The notes: generated by a model not told the origin, from the letters alone. Shown: positions 1 through 7,151, counted from the stretch's first letter. The stretch is 15,800 nucleotides of DNA from an uncultured Candidatus Saccharibacteria bacterium (GCA_946185175.1 CAMHIH010000009.1:1-15800), one strand, 5' to 3'. Made by a program: numbers and translations.

Positions 1-18
1 CTGAACGGTTTTGCTCAT
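1..18 (-). CDS. 5' end of an unidentified gene, cut by the window edge
   Basis: An ATG at 18-16 on the minus strand opens a frame reading M-S-K-T-V-Q before the window ends. A strong Shine-Dalgarno sequence lies immediately upstream (AGGAGAG, three bases before ATG), and a TATAAT box lies a further ten bases upstream of that. These two signals are the reason for calling a gene here. Six codons are too few to identify a product. It is the next gene downstream of the CapA-like gene on the same strand and appears to have its own promoter. Confidence 0.5.
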
Positions 19-21
19 AAT

Positions 22-43
22 CTCTCCTCTACCGATGATTATA
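22..43 (-). promoter_or_regulatory. -10 box and Shine-Dalgarno of the leftward gene starting at 18
   Basis: On the minus strand TATAAT lies at 43-38 and AGGAGAG at 28-22, followed by ATT and the ATG. A transcript starting about seven bases after the -10 box would have a leader of roughly 12-14 nt that just contains the ribosome binding site. No convincing -35 box was seen. Confidence 0.5.
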
Positions 44-105
44 CATAAGCAGATACCATAACACCACTTTTAAAAACTTCCATTAATCGAATGCCGCGTG
101 GCGGG

Positions 106-1218
106 CTATTTCACGACAATTTCGCCATCATCAAGGATTCTAGCGTTCGAGCCATCCCATGACAGTATTTCGTTGATTTTTTGAGTGCGCGCGTCGCCTG
201 AGAGCAGGCTCGTATAGACATTTTTCTGCTCGCCCGGCAAGAAATAAAATTTTACCCCACCATCGGCCAAAAACTTGATTTGCAAAATTCCGGTATCTTC
301 AGTTTGATCATTAAAGATAAAATCGCCAAGGTTATATATAATCGGCCTGCCATCGTTATAGTCAACGCCCTGCAAAGTGTGAGCATGGCCACCAACGATA
401 ATATCCGCTCCAGCATCGAGATAATCTTGAGCAGTGGTAACTTGAACCCGTTCTAGCTGATGTGACGATTCGGTACCCCAATGGATAATAGCTATGACGT
501 AATCACTATTCGCTTTTGCCTCTTTGATGGTATCAATAAACTCGGTCGTGTCGTAGCAAAGCAAAACGCCGCCCGTGGTCTCAGTCGCGCCAGGAGTATC
601 AATGCCCCATTTTTCAGCACGGGTTGCATTGACGAACGCGACGCGATAGCCGCTCGGTAATGTTAAATAATATGGCTTTTTGGCTTCGTCGAGATTACGG
701 CCAGCGCCGACGTAAGGCATATTAATGGCTTCAAAGCTATCGAGCATATCATTAAAGGCTTGCGGCCCAAAATCATAGACATGATTATTAGCAAGAGTTA
801 CCATATCGACACCCATTTCGTTGTAGATTGATAGACGCTCGGGCTTGGCGCGGAAAGTGTAATATTTGCCGGGCGTCTTGGCGCCGCGATTGCTGACGGT
901 AAATTCATTATTCGCGACCATAAAATCGCTTTCGCGCATAACTTTTAGAACTTCGTCCGACAGAATTCCATTTACGCCTTTACCGCGACTATCATACTGC
1001 GGCATCACACTCCAGTTATCCGCTAAAGAAATATCGCCAACTATACTAATCGTGTAATCTTGGTCTGGTTTGATGGTACCGTCTTGAGATGAACTAACTT
1101 TGACTGTTGAAGATGATGGTCTAAGTAGGCTCAATCCAGCAAACACAATGAGCGCCACAATTATTACCGCTGAAATGAAACCGAAGATTCGAATTGCCAC
1201 TGGGCGCCACCTTTTCAT
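106..1218 (-). CDS. CapA-like membrane-anchored metallophosphatase
   Basis: This 370-residue protein has the CapA (PGA_cap) fold of the calcineurin-like metallophosphatase superfamily. One hydrophobic segment near residues 8-30 should anchor it with the catalytic domain outside the membrane. Motifs in order are IVGDISLADN, VANNEFT, TLANNHVYDFG, IIHWGTESSHQ, IVGGHAHTLQG and YNLGDFIFND. These match the family's metal-binding pattern of D, N, NNH, H and GHxH. Relatives take part in poly-gamma-glutamate capsule export, but no capB or capC is nearby, so the substrate is unknown; a phosphoesterase acting on an envelope polymer is inferred. The start is the ATG at 1218. A TTG six codons upstream stays in frame, but the -10 box sits inside that extension. 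The gene is divergent from the membrane protein at 1304. Confidence 0.85.
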   Translation of the reverse strand: MKRWRPVAIRIFGFISAVIIVALIVFAGLSLLRPSSSTVKVSSSQDGTIKPDQDYTISIVGDISLADNWSVMPQYDSRGKGVNGILSDEVLKVMRESDFMVANNEFTVSNRGAKTPGKYYTFRAKPERLSIYNEMGVDMVTLANNHVYDFGPQAFNDMLDSFEAINMPYVGAGRNLDEAKKPYYLTLPSGYRVAFVNATRAEKWGIDTPGATETTGGVLLCYDTTEFIDTIKEAKANSDYVIAIIHWGTESSHQLERVQVTTAQDYLDAGADIIVGGHAHTLQGVDYNDGRPIIYNLGDFIFNDQTEDTGILQIKFLADGGVKFYFLPGEQKNVYTSLLSGDARTQKINEILSWDGSNARILDDGEIVVK

Positions 1219-1224
1219 GATTAA

Positions 1225-1230
1225 ATTATA
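1225..1230 (-). promoter_or_regulatory. -10 box of the CapA-like gene, six bases before ATG
   Basis: A perfect TATAAT on the minus strand is followed by six bases and then the ATG at 1218. Transcription from this box would start at or next to the start codon, giving a leaderless mRNA. No Shine-Dalgarno is present and the -35 region is poor (three of six matches). Confidence 0.55.
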
Positions 1231-1246
1231 GCTCAATGAGCGCCCA

Positions 1247-1272
1247 TTGACGGCGCGGCACTATGGTATAGT
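1247..1272 (+). promoter_or_regulatory. Possible promoter of the membrane protein gene at 1304
   Basis: TTGACG at 1247-1252 resembles a -35 box and TATAGT at 1267-1272 resembles a -10 box. The spacing is only 14 bases, shorter than the usual 16-18, so this is tentative. The TTG that could serve as an alternative start codon for the downstream gene is the first triplet of this -35-like element, which argues against translation starting there. Confidence 0.35.
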
Positions 1273-1303
1273 TAACATAAAGAAGCGTAATCATTTTAAA
1301 AAT

Positions 1304-2200
1304 ATGGCAACTAGCAATAAAAAATCTACTAAAAACAAAAAAGTTACTGGCACTAAAAAGACTAAGCGCATAGCCAAAAAGAATCAGCTTGATTCTAGGG
1401 ATACATTAATTCAGGCCGGATTGGCACTCTATTTTACGCTGTATTTCATCGCTCACCATTTTCTCGGCGTTTATAACACGCGGTGGATCTTCTACCTGGG
1501 GATTCTAGCGCTAGTTATTTATACCATCAAACATCAGGCCAAGAAAAAAGAAAAATTCGCCGAAGGTTTCTGCTTCTACAAAGTGTTTTTGCTGTATGTT
1601 ATAGGCTGTATGATTGGCGTCTATTATGAAGAAATTCTCACTTTTTGCCGCACGGGCGAGTGGCTATCGCGACAAGGCATCATTTATGGACCGTTTAATC
1701 CAGTATATGGCCTGGGCTTTTTAGCTTTCACGGTTCTACTCTGCCGAAACTTAAAACGTAAATGGTGGCTAACTTATATTTATGCCTGCTTCATTGGTGG
1801 TGCGGCAGAAGTGATTACGAGCTTGATTAGTGAATATGTTTTCAAGGTAAACGCCTGGGACTATTCGGATATGTTTTTGAATATCATGGGGAGAACCACG
1901 GTTCCATTTATGCTCTTTTGGGGCGCTGGCGGACTAGTTTTTGTCAAACTAGTTTATCCGGGTTTTTCGAAATTGATTGAGCTAATACCAAAGCGTATTG
2001 GCAACCTAATTATGCCAACCTTTATAATTTTCGTATTGCTTAGTCACGTAATCTCATATACGGCGTTGTTCCGTTACGGCACAAGGAGCGAGGGAACTCC
2101 TGCCTCTAATGCCATCGAAGAGGTGCTAGATGAGTACTATAATGACGATTTAATGAAACAATATTACGATAATTTAGTCCACGAGAAAATCGGAGAATAG
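1304..2200 (+). CDS. Multi-pass membrane protein, putative ABC-transporter type IV (CmpB-like) family
   Basis: From the ATG at 1304 this is a 298-residue protein. It begins with a Lys-rich cytoplasmic tail of about 33 residues and continues with about seven hydrophobic segments. The middle carries a signature I recognise from the putative ABC-transporter type IV family (Pfam PF06541 by memory): a glutamate-containing helix, then IIYGPFNPVYGLG, an E-x2-TS helix, NAWDYSDMFLN, GRT and FWGAGG. Members are common in Firmicutes and have no assigned substrate; the transporter name is not experimentally grounded. No ATPase gene is adjacent. An in-frame TTG 19 codons upstream is possible but overlaps promoter-like sequence. 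The gene is divergent from the CapA-like gene and looks monocistronic. Confidence 0.75.
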   Translation: MATSNKKSTKNKKVTGTKKTKRIAKKNQLDSRDTLIQAGLALYFTLYFIAHHFLGVYNTRWIFYLGILALVIYTIKHQAKKKEKFAEGFCFYKVFLLYVIGCMIGVYYEEILTFCRTGEWLSRQGIIYGPFNPVYGLGFLAFTVLLCRNLKRKWWLTYIYACFIGGAAEVITSLISEYVFKVNAWDYSDMFLNIMGRTTVPFMLFWGAGGLVFVKLVYPGFSKLIELIPKRIGNLIMPTFIIFVLLSHVISYTALFRYGTRSEGTPASNAIEEVLDEYYNDDLMKQYYDNLVHEKIGE

Positions 2201-2238
2201 TCGAGTTTAGTTATTTCGAAGAAGACGAATGCAAATAA

Positions 2239-2901
2239 TTATTTCTTAATTAAAAGATGATAATGCCAAGAGTTTAGAGTCTTACCGCCCTTTTCATAAA
2301 AATCTTCTAGTTGATAAATTAGCTCGATTTTGAAGTCTTTAAATAATTCCTGGATTAAATCGTAGTCTGCATAAAAATGCGGGATACCATTTTCTGGCCC
2401 GTCCTCAATGCGAATTTTGGTGTTTTCGTCGACGACTGGCCAATCTTGCTTGAATCCCCAAGTTTCTTTTGAACCAAGCGTCAAGTAGCATTCACCCTCC
2501 GGGCGTAATACACGCTTTAGCTCCTCCACGATTTGACGCATCCCCGCAGTATCAGTATGGGAAATAACATTGCGACAAAGAATACAATCAAAAGATGCAT
2601 CTGGATATGGCAACTCAAGCATGTCGCCAACTTTAAGGGTAATATCAAGTTTTTCGGCTTTTGCGTATTCGGCGGTACGCCTAATTGACTCTTCGCTCAG
2701 GTCAAAGCCTGCAGTATTGAAACCCGCCTTAGCGAATTGAATTGTGTGGCGCCCGAGGCCGCAACCTAAATCAAGAAAGTCTTTTTTGCGCTGTTTCTGC
2801 CAACGATTAATCAGATAATATGACTCGACGCTCGGCTCGAGCCAAGTCTGTTCTTGTTTGTCCTTAACAATTTTCCAATCCCAAGCTTTTGATTCTACCA
2901 T
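2239..2901 (-). CDS. Class I SAM-dependent methyltransferase
   Basis: The 220-residue protein has a Rossmann-fold methyltransferase core. Motif I is FLDLGCGLGRH at about residues 42-52, the acidic residue after strand 2 is in GFDLSEES (D67), and the adenine-contacting GDMLELPYPDASFD is at about 92-105. It is followed by CILCRNVISHTD, VLRPEGECYLTL and a C-terminal HYHLLIKK strand. This is the Methyltransf_11/UbiE-like branch. The substrate cannot be told from sequence; small-molecule methylation is the usual role of this branch. A TATAAT box lies six bases before the ATG and no Shine-Dalgarno is present. The gene stands alone, convergent with the membrane protein ending at 2200 and divergent from the exporter starting at 2948. 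Confidence 0.88.
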   Translation of the reverse strand: MVESKAWDWKIVKDKQEQTWLEPSVESYYLINRWQKQRKKDFLDLGCGLGRHTIQFAKAGFNTAGFDLSEESIRRTAEYAKAEKLDITLKVGDMLELPYPDASFDCILCRNVISHTDTAGMRQIVEELKRVLRPEGECYLTLGSKETWGFKQDWPVVDENTKIRIEDGPENGIPHFYADYDLIQELFKDFKIELIYQLEDFYEKGGKTLNSWHYHLLIKK

Positions 2902-2907
2902 AAGCTA

Positions 2908-2913
2908 ATTATA
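2908..2913 (-). promoter_or_regulatory. -10 box of the methyltransferase gene, six bases before ATG
   Basis: A perfect TATAAT on the minus strand is followed by TAGCTT and the ATG at 2901. The geometry is the same as at the CapA-like gene and predicts a leaderless transcript. Confidence 0.55.
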
Positions 2914-2932
2914 CTTCGAGGATCTAAAATGT

Positions 2933-2938
2933 TATGAT
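2933..2938 (+). promoter_or_regulatory. -10-like box of the small exporter gene
   Basis: TATGAT (five of six matches to TATAAT) lies nine bases before the GTG at 2948. No Shine-Dalgarno is present, so a leader of zero to three bases is expected. The divergent methyltransferase promoter is only about 20 bases away, so the two promoters share a 46-bp intergenic space. Confidence 0.45.
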
Positions 2939-2947
2939 ATTACTGAA

Positions 2948-3421
2948 GTGATTCAAAAGTTTTTTGTAGTATTAATTGTTTCCATGCTCCCGCTGATTGA
3001 ATTAAGGGGAGCGATTCCGATTGCAGCCGGAATGGATTTGCCAGAAATACCGTCGTTGATTATTGCGATGATTGGCAATTTAATTCCGATGCCATTTATT
3101 TTTCTGTTTGCACAAGATTTATTAAAACGTGGCACCGAATGCAAAATTGCCTGGATTAAGAAGTTCTGCGATTTTTGCATTAATAAAGGCGAAAAAGGTG
3201 GCAAAAAACTCCAGGAAAAATCCGACAAAAGCATCTATTACGCGCTACTCTTTTTCGTCGGCATTCCAATTCCTGGCACGGGCGCCTGGACTGGCACTCT
3301 AGCAGCTAGCTTTTTGAATTTGGACTTCAAGAAATCAATGATTGCCGTGGCGAGTGGCACCTTGATGGCGGGCCTGATTATGCTTGCTGTTTCGTTTGGT
3401 GTTTTTAATTTGTTTTCCTAA
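2948..3421 (+). CDS. Putative small multidrug export protein (Sm_multidrug_ex family)
   Basis: This 157-residue membrane protein resembles COG2426/PF06695 (family names from memory). It opens with a hydrophobic helix ending in MLPLIELRGAIPIAAGM, a family hallmark. A second hydrophobic pair surrounds NLIPMPFIFLFAQ, and a basic loop follows at about residues 64-95. The second repeat-like half contains FVGIPIPGTGAWTGTLAA, and a last hydrophobic helix ends the protein. The family name comes from annotation practice; transport of drugs is not shown. The start is a GTG at 2948, chosen because it directly precedes the conserved N-terminal helix and follows a -10-like box. Its last 87 bases overlap the 3' end of the FNT gene on the other strand. 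Confidence 0.8.
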   Translation: MIQKFFVVLIVSMLPLIELRGAIPIAAGMDLPEIPSLIIAMIGNLIPMPFIFLFAQDLLKRGTECKIAWIKKFCDFCINKGEKGGKKLQEKSDKSIYYALLFFVGIPIPGTGAWTGTLAASFLNLDFKKSMIAVASGTLMAGLIMLAVSFGVFNLFS

Positions 3422-4015
3422 CGGTAGATCAGTACACAGATACCAAGTCGCGAGCGATCCAATAAAGTTGCCAACAATACAAATAATTAGCGTCCAGCTA
3501 AAAGTCTGCGCGACACCAAGAGTAATTACATTCGCAATACAGTGCTGAAAGCCGCAAAAGATAAAAAGCGGCACGCCCAGCAAAATACCAAGCTTTGAGT
3601 CTTTACGATAAATAGCGACCGCGAGATACATAATGACGCCGCAAAGAATCGAACGGACAAGGAAGCTCCAAGACATATCCCAGCTCGCGACTTTTTCGCT
3701 TGCGGCCGCAACTATGCCGGCATCACAGACACTGAACAACAGGCCGAATAAATAACCGGCAACGAGGTTTACCAATAATATCAAAAGTAAATGGAGCAGC
3801 TTGATTTTATCCTCAATTAAAAAGCCACATTTTCCCGTAAATAAGTTGGCGCCAAGTACGCAAACGCCGAGCAGTCCAAAGCTAAATAAGAATGGACCAA
3901 GCGGCTGCCCAAGTTTCAATAAAACATAGTCGCCAAGGCCGATTAATAGAGCGGCCGCAATAGATTTGCGCACAAGGGAAAAATAATCGAATTTTGCTTG
4001 CTTTGAACGGGGCAT
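3335..4015 (-). CDS. FNT-family formate/nitrite channel
   Basis: The 226-residue protein fits the formate/nitrite transporter family, pentameric aquaporin-like channels for small monovalent anions. Hydrophobic segments span about residues 18-190. Family motifs are GANLFTGKCGF (56-65, the ELFTGN-type loop), RSILCGVIMYLAVAIY (121-136, like RGILCN..V.LAVW) and FCGFQHCIANV (153-163), where H158 corresponds to the central channel histidine. It is shorter than the typical 260-285 residues. The C-terminal 26 residues are basic and His/Asn-rich and are encoded over the opposite-strand exporter gene. It starts three bases after nrdG and must be co-transcribed with nrdDG. Formate is the reductant of many class III ribonucleotide reductases, so formate uptake for NrdD is the favoured inference; nitrite or lactate transport cannot be excluded. 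Confidence 0.83.
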   Translation of the reverse strand: MPRSKQAKFDYFSLVRKSIAAALLIGLGDYVLLKLGQPLGPFLFSFGLLGVCVLGANLFTGKCGFLIEDKIKLLHLLLILLVNLVAGYLFGLLFSVCDAGIVAAASEKVASWDMSWSFLVRSILCGVIMYLAVAIYRKDSKLGILLGVPLFIFCGFQHCIANVITLGVAQTFSWTLIICIVGNFIGSLATWYLCTDLPLGKQIKNTKRNSKHNQARHQGATRHGNH

Positions 4016-4018
4016 TTT

Positions 4019-4561
4019 TTATTCCTGTGAGACGATTTTGCCATTCTTGAGATGTAGAATGCGCTGGTTTTTAGAGCCACGGAACTTGAGTGTCAAGTCG
4101 CGCTGCGACATAATAAACGGCCCATCAATAAGCGCATCGAGCTCGCAGACGAAATCCCAGACTGGGCCTTCGTGTGGCAAGTGATCGTAAATTAGGCCAG
4201 TGAACGACCAGACATTCCAACCAAGTTCTTCTTTACAAAACTTTGCTATTTCTAAACATGCTTTAGCTTGCAATAATGGCTCGCCACCACAAAATGTTAG
4301 GCCACTTTGTCCTTTAAGCTTGCGAAGTTCGTCTTTGACTTTATCAATCTTAACCAAAGCGCCAACGCCTTCTTCCTCAGTCCAAGTTTCAGGATTTTGA
4401 CAACCTGGACAATGCTGACGGCAGCCTTGCGTCCATATTACAGCACGCAAGCCTGGCCCATTCACGATATTGTCGTGCTCCAGGTCGCCCGACAGACGGA
4501 TGTAGCCATCAGGTACATCCATCTGCGGATCGCAAAGTTTATTAGTGTGCGTGGTTTTCAT
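4019..4561 (-). CDS. nrdG: Anaerobic ribonucleotide reductase-activating protein, radical SAM
   Basis: NrdG uses a [4Fe-4S] cluster and S-adenosylmethionine to install the glycyl radical on NrdD. The cluster motif CxxxCxxC is C47, C51 and C54 in TQGCRQHCPGCQNPETW, preceded by NGPGLRAVIW, which is characteristic of NrdG and PFL activases. LTFCGGEPLLQ is the GGEP SAM-binding motif, and SFTGLIYD and LIDGPFI follow as expected. At 180 residues it is slightly longer than typical NrdG (about 155-175) because of an N-terminal extension of about 20 residues. Its ATG overlaps the nrdD stop codon by one base (TAATG), so translation is probably coupled, and the FNT gene follows three bases after its stop. 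Confidence 0.96.
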   Translation of the reverse strand: MKTTHTNKLCDPQMDVPDGYIRLSGDLEHDNIVNGPGLRAVIWTQGCRQHCPGCQNPETWTEEEGVGALVKIDKVKDELRKLKGQSGLTFCGGEPLLQAKACLEIAKFCKEELGWNVWSFTGLIYDHLPHEGPVWDFVCELDALIDGPFIMSQRDLTLKFRGSKNQRILHLKNGKIVSQE

Positions 4562-6909
4562 TAAGCCTTGCCGAGAGCAGCTTTTTGGGCAGCTTTCTTG
4601 CCTTCACGCTTAACTTTAGTATCGACATCGTATTGGCCGACGGAAACATTATGTTTAACGCGAGCAGCCTCTTCGGCCTTCTTGCCATCATTCCAGCGCT
4701 CGAGCGAGCCAACGAGATAGCCCGTGATGCGGCGGAGACGTTCAAATCCGACTTCACCATCCATTTCGTGGCGACCACAGCTTGGGCATACATCGCCTTC
4801 AATAATGCCAGAAAAACCACAAACAGGATCACGATCAACTGGGTGATTAACGGAACCATAGCCAATACCCGCCTCTTTCATGTGGCGAATCACCGCTTCG
4901 AAGGCCTCAATATTATCACTTGGATCGCCATCCATTTCGATATAGGTAATATGACCGGCGTTACATAGGTTATGATATGGCGCCTCAATATCGATCTTCT
5001 CGAAAGCGGAAATTGGATAATAAACCGGCACATGGAAGGAGTTGGTATAGAAATCGCGATCAGTTACGCCTTTAATTTTGCCGTATTCCTTGCGGTCCAT
5101 GCAAGTAAAACGACCAGACAAGCCTTCGGCTGGAGTAGCAAGAAGCGAGAAGTTAAGTTTGTGCTTCTTGGTCATTCCATCACAGAAATCGCGCATATGG
5201 CCAATAATCTCGAGGCCAATTTCTTGTGACTCGGCCGATTCGCCGTGATGCTTGCCAACCATGGCGACGAGCGTTTCAGCGAGACCGATGAAGCCAATCG
5301 AAAGCGTACCGTGTTTAATGACATCGCGGAGCTTGTCATTTGGTCCAAGTTTATCGCTACCAACCCAGTTACCCTGCCCCATGAGGAATGGGAAGTTCTT
5401 CACTTTTTGGTTGCCCTGGAATTCGAAGCGCTGCATTAACTGATCAGCAACGAGTTGAAGCTTTTCGTCGAGTTCTTTGTAGAAGCCATCCCAGTCGGCC
5501 TCTTTGCGTTCGCCGAGGCAAATACCGTGCTTGATACCAATGCGGACGAGGTTGATGGTCGTAAAAGAACAGTTACCGCGGCCAGATACGTGGCCATCAG
5601 TTTCCTTAAAGCAGGAACCAAAGACGCGCGTGCGGCAGCCCATAGTTGCGATTTCGGTATCTGGATCACCTGGCTTGTAATATTGAAGGTTGAATGGCGC
5701 ATCAATAAAGGTGAAGTTCGGGAAGAGACGCTTGGCGGAAACTTCCATTGCGCGCTTGAAGAGGTCATAGTTCGGATCTTCTGGATTGTAGTTGATGCCT
5801 TCCTTAACCTTGAAGATTGAAATTGGAAAGATTGGCGTTTCATGATGGCCAAGGCCGTTCATAGTGGCTTCAAGCAACATCTTGGAAACGAGACGACCTT
5901 CTGGGCTGGTATCGGTACCGAAGTTAATGGAGGTAAATGGCACCTGAGCGCCAGCGCGGCTGTGCATGGTGTTGAGGTTATGGACGAAACCTTCCATAGC
6001 CTGCAAAGTCTGATGTTCGGTATCCTTGTGGGATTCTTCGATAACTTTTTCTGGAACTTTGGCTTTCTTGAGTTTCTTGTCGTCACCCAAAGTAATATCG
6101 TCGCTGATGGTGATGCCGAGCTTTTTACCGGTGAAATCTTCGTATTTCTCGAGGTTTTCTTTTAAAGCCTTGCGGAAAGTCTTGTTGACGGATGGCGCAA
6201 GACAGTAATCGAAGTAAGGAATAGACTGACCGCCGTGCTGTTCGTTCTGGTTGGCCTGGAGGATGATAGCAGCGAGAGCGGCAGCAGTACCGATAGACTG
6301 TGGAGTGCGGAGGAAACCGTGGCCTGTATTAAAGCCTTTTTCAAACAATTTTAGAACATCGGTCTGGCAGCAAGTAAGGGTGCCGGTTGCTAAGAAATCG
6401 AGATCGTGAATGTGAATATCGCCATGATCGTGGGCGTAGCTAAATTCTGGTTTAAGAATACAGATTTTAGCATATTCCTTAGAGCCTTCTGCGCCAAACT
6501 GGAGCATTTTGCCCATAGCGGAGTTGCCATCAACGTTGGCATTGCCACGCTTAACATCGGAATCTTCCTCGGCGTCGAGCTGGGAGATTGTGTCGTAAGT
6601 TTGCATTAACTTAGTTTTGGCTTCACGAACACGGTTGCGCTCGCTGCGATATTCAATGTAGGCTTTGGCGGTACGCTTGAAAGCAGACTCCATTAAGACT
6701 TTTTCGACGATATCTTGAATTTGTTCGACAGTTGGGATGCGCGTTTTGATTTCTTCTTGCGCAACACGAACGACCTTTTCGGCGATATTTTCGGCGCGAT
6801 CGTGGCCGAATTCACCTGTTGCGGCGCCTGCTTTTGCGATAGCTTCGGCGATCTTCTCTTGCTTGAATGAGACGACCTTGCCATCACGTTTTCGAATTGA
6901 CTTAAACAT
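4561..6909 (-). CDS. nrdD: Anaerobic (class III) ribonucleoside-triphosphate reductase
   Basis: NrdD reduces ribonucleotides to deoxyribonucleotides by glycyl-radical chemistry without oxygen. Residues 3-95 form an ATP-cone (IRKRDGKVVSFKQEKI...), the allosteric site. The catalytic core includes the cysteine region TLTCCQTD (C180/C181) and the second active-site cysteine in ATMGCRTRVFGS (C425). The glycyl radical is G730 in RRITGYLVGS, 52 residues from the C-terminus. Just before it lies a zinc site with C697, C708 and C711; by analogy with C-x2-C-x(n)-C-x2-C the first ligand position is D694 rather than Cys. Length (782) is normal for an ATP-cone form. GGAGGT lies four bases before ATG. The promoter region carries NrdR-like boxes. 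It is first in the operon with nrdG and the FNT gene. Confidence 0.97.
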   Translation of the reverse strand: MFKSIRKRDGKVVSFKQEKIAEAIAKAGAATGEFGHDRAENIAEKVVRVAQEEIKTRIPTVEQIQDIVEKVLMESAFKRTAKAYIEYRSERNRVREAKTKLMQTYDTISQLDAEEDSDVKRGNANVDGNSAMGKMLQFGAEGSKEYAKICILKPEFSYAHDHGDIHIHDLDFLATGTLTCCQTDVLKLFEKGFNTGHGFLRTPQSIGTAAALAAIILQANQNEQHGGQSIPYFDYCLAPSVNKTFRKALKENLEKYEDFTGKKLGITISDDITLGDDKKLKKAKVPEKVIEESHKDTEHQTLQAMEGFVHNLNTMHSRAGAQVPFTSINFGTDTSPEGRLVSKMLLEATMNGLGHHETPIFPISIFKVKEGINYNPEDPNYDLFKRAMEVSAKRLFPNFTFIDAPFNLQYYKPGDPDTEIATMGCRTRVFGSCFKETDGHVSGRGNCSFTTINLVRIGIKHGICLGERKEADWDGFYKELDEKLQLVADQLMQRFEFQGNQKVKNFPFLMGQGNWVGSDKLGPNDKLRDVIKHGTLSIGFIGLAETLVAMVGKHHGESAESQEIGLEIIGHMRDFCDGMTKKHKLNFSLLATPAEGLSGRFTCMDRKEYGKIKGVTDRDFYTNSFHVPVYYPISAFEKIDIEAPYHNLCNAGHITYIEMDGDPSDNIEAFEAVIRHMKEAGIGYGSVNHPVDRDPVCGFSGIIEGDVCPSCGRHEMDGEVGFERLRRITGYLVGSLERWNDGKKAEEAARVKHNVSVGQYDVDTKVKREGKKAAQKAALGKA

Positions 6910-6913
6910 AATT

Positions 6914-6919
6914 ACCTCC
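6914..6919 (-). promoter_or_regulatory. Shine-Dalgarno of nrdD
   Basis: GGAGGT on the minus strand lies four bases before the ATG at 6909. It is the strongest ribosome binding site in the window and fixes the start. It contrasts with the leaderless-looking genes elsewhere. Confidence 0.75.
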
Positions 6920-6967
6920 GTTATGTTTTGAGTGAAAAAAATAATTTGTGTGTTTTAAACATTACCG

Positions 6968-6983
6968 GCACTACATTTGGTGT
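6968..6983. promoter_or_regulatory. NrdR-box-like sequence 1 (nrdD proximal, degenerate)
   Basis: GCACTACATTTGGTGT fits the published NrdR-box pattern acaCwAtATaTwGtgt at C4, A6, A8, T9, T11 and G13, with 12 of 16 matches to ACACTATATATAGTGT by eye. It lies just downstream of the proposed nrdD -10 box, near the transcription start, and is 33 bp centre-to-centre from the next box. That is about three helical turns, the phasing typical of NrdR box pairs. Confidence 0.6.
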
Positions 6984-6994
6984 GCGTTGTCATT

Positions 6995-7023
6995 ATGGTA
7001 ACGCTATATATGGGGCTTTGCAA
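6995..7023 (-). promoter_or_regulatory. Proposed nrdD promoter
   Basis: On the minus strand TTGCAA at 7023-7018 is a -35 candidate, followed by 17 bases and TACCAT at 7000-6995 as the -10 box (four matches to each consensus). The 17-base spacer is almost exactly filled by NrdR-like box 2. Transcription would start near 6988 and give a leader of about 80 nt containing the GGAGGT site. Confidence 0.45.
7001..7016. promoter_or_regulatory. NrdR-box-like sequence 2 (inside the nrdD promoter)
   Basis: ACGCTATATATGGGGC keeps the conserved core CTATATAT.G of the NrdR box with one intact arm (ACGCTA). It occupies the spacer between the proposed -35 and -10 boxes of nrdD, a position where a bound repressor would block polymerase. 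It pairs with box 1. Confidence 0.6.
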
Positions 7024-7076
7024 TAAAAAATGTAAATAATACAACAAAAACAGATAAACATTTTTTGGTGACCCGG

Positions 7077-7092
7077 ACGCTAGATATAGCGT
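7077..7092. promoter_or_regulatory. NrdR-box-like palindrome 3
   Basis: ACGCTAGATATAGCGT has perfect 6-bp inverted arms (ACGCTA/TAGCGT) around a GATA centre and keeps every strongly conserved NrdR-box position. It is central in the divergent region, upstream of both promoters. Another ACGCTA half-site with a T-rich second half follows at 7111-7126, 34 bp further on. Confidence 0.65.
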
Positions 7093-7103
7093 ATAAGAGG
7101 TGG

Positions 7104-7135
7104 GCGTGAAACGCTATTTTTTGGATTTTTCACGC
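7104..7135. repeat. Inverted repeat GCGTGAAA / TTTCACGC
   Basis: The arms at 7104-7111 and 7128-7135 are perfect 8-bp inverted repeats separated by 16 bases that include an ACGCTA half-site. The symmetry differs from the ACGCTA...TAGCGT boxes. It could be a second operator type or a weak hairpin; no T-run follows, so it is not a typical terminator. Confidence 0.5.
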
Positions 7136-7151
7136 ATAGAGTTTTCCACAT

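Noticed and set aside
85..105. CCGC-CAC-GCGG hairpin as a terminator after the CapA-like gene
   Set aside because: The stem is only four base pairs and no T-run follows directly, so it is not supported.
1219..1236. TTG at 1236 as the start of the CapA-like protein
   Set aside because: The extension contains the TATAAT box and adds only six residues; the ATG at 1218 is preferred.
1247..1303. TTG at 1247 as the start of the ABC-type IV-like membrane protein
   Set aside because: It would add 19 residues with no family match, and the TTG is part of a -35-like element; the ATG at 1304 begins the typical Lys-rich tail.
4200..6931. Long plus-strand open frames opposite nrdG and nrdD (for example 4585-4968, 5455-5820, 5842-6165)
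   Set aside because: They lie antisense to strongly conserved nrdD/nrdG coding sequence, show no recognisable domains and have no ribosome binding sites; they reflect the codon bias of the true genes.
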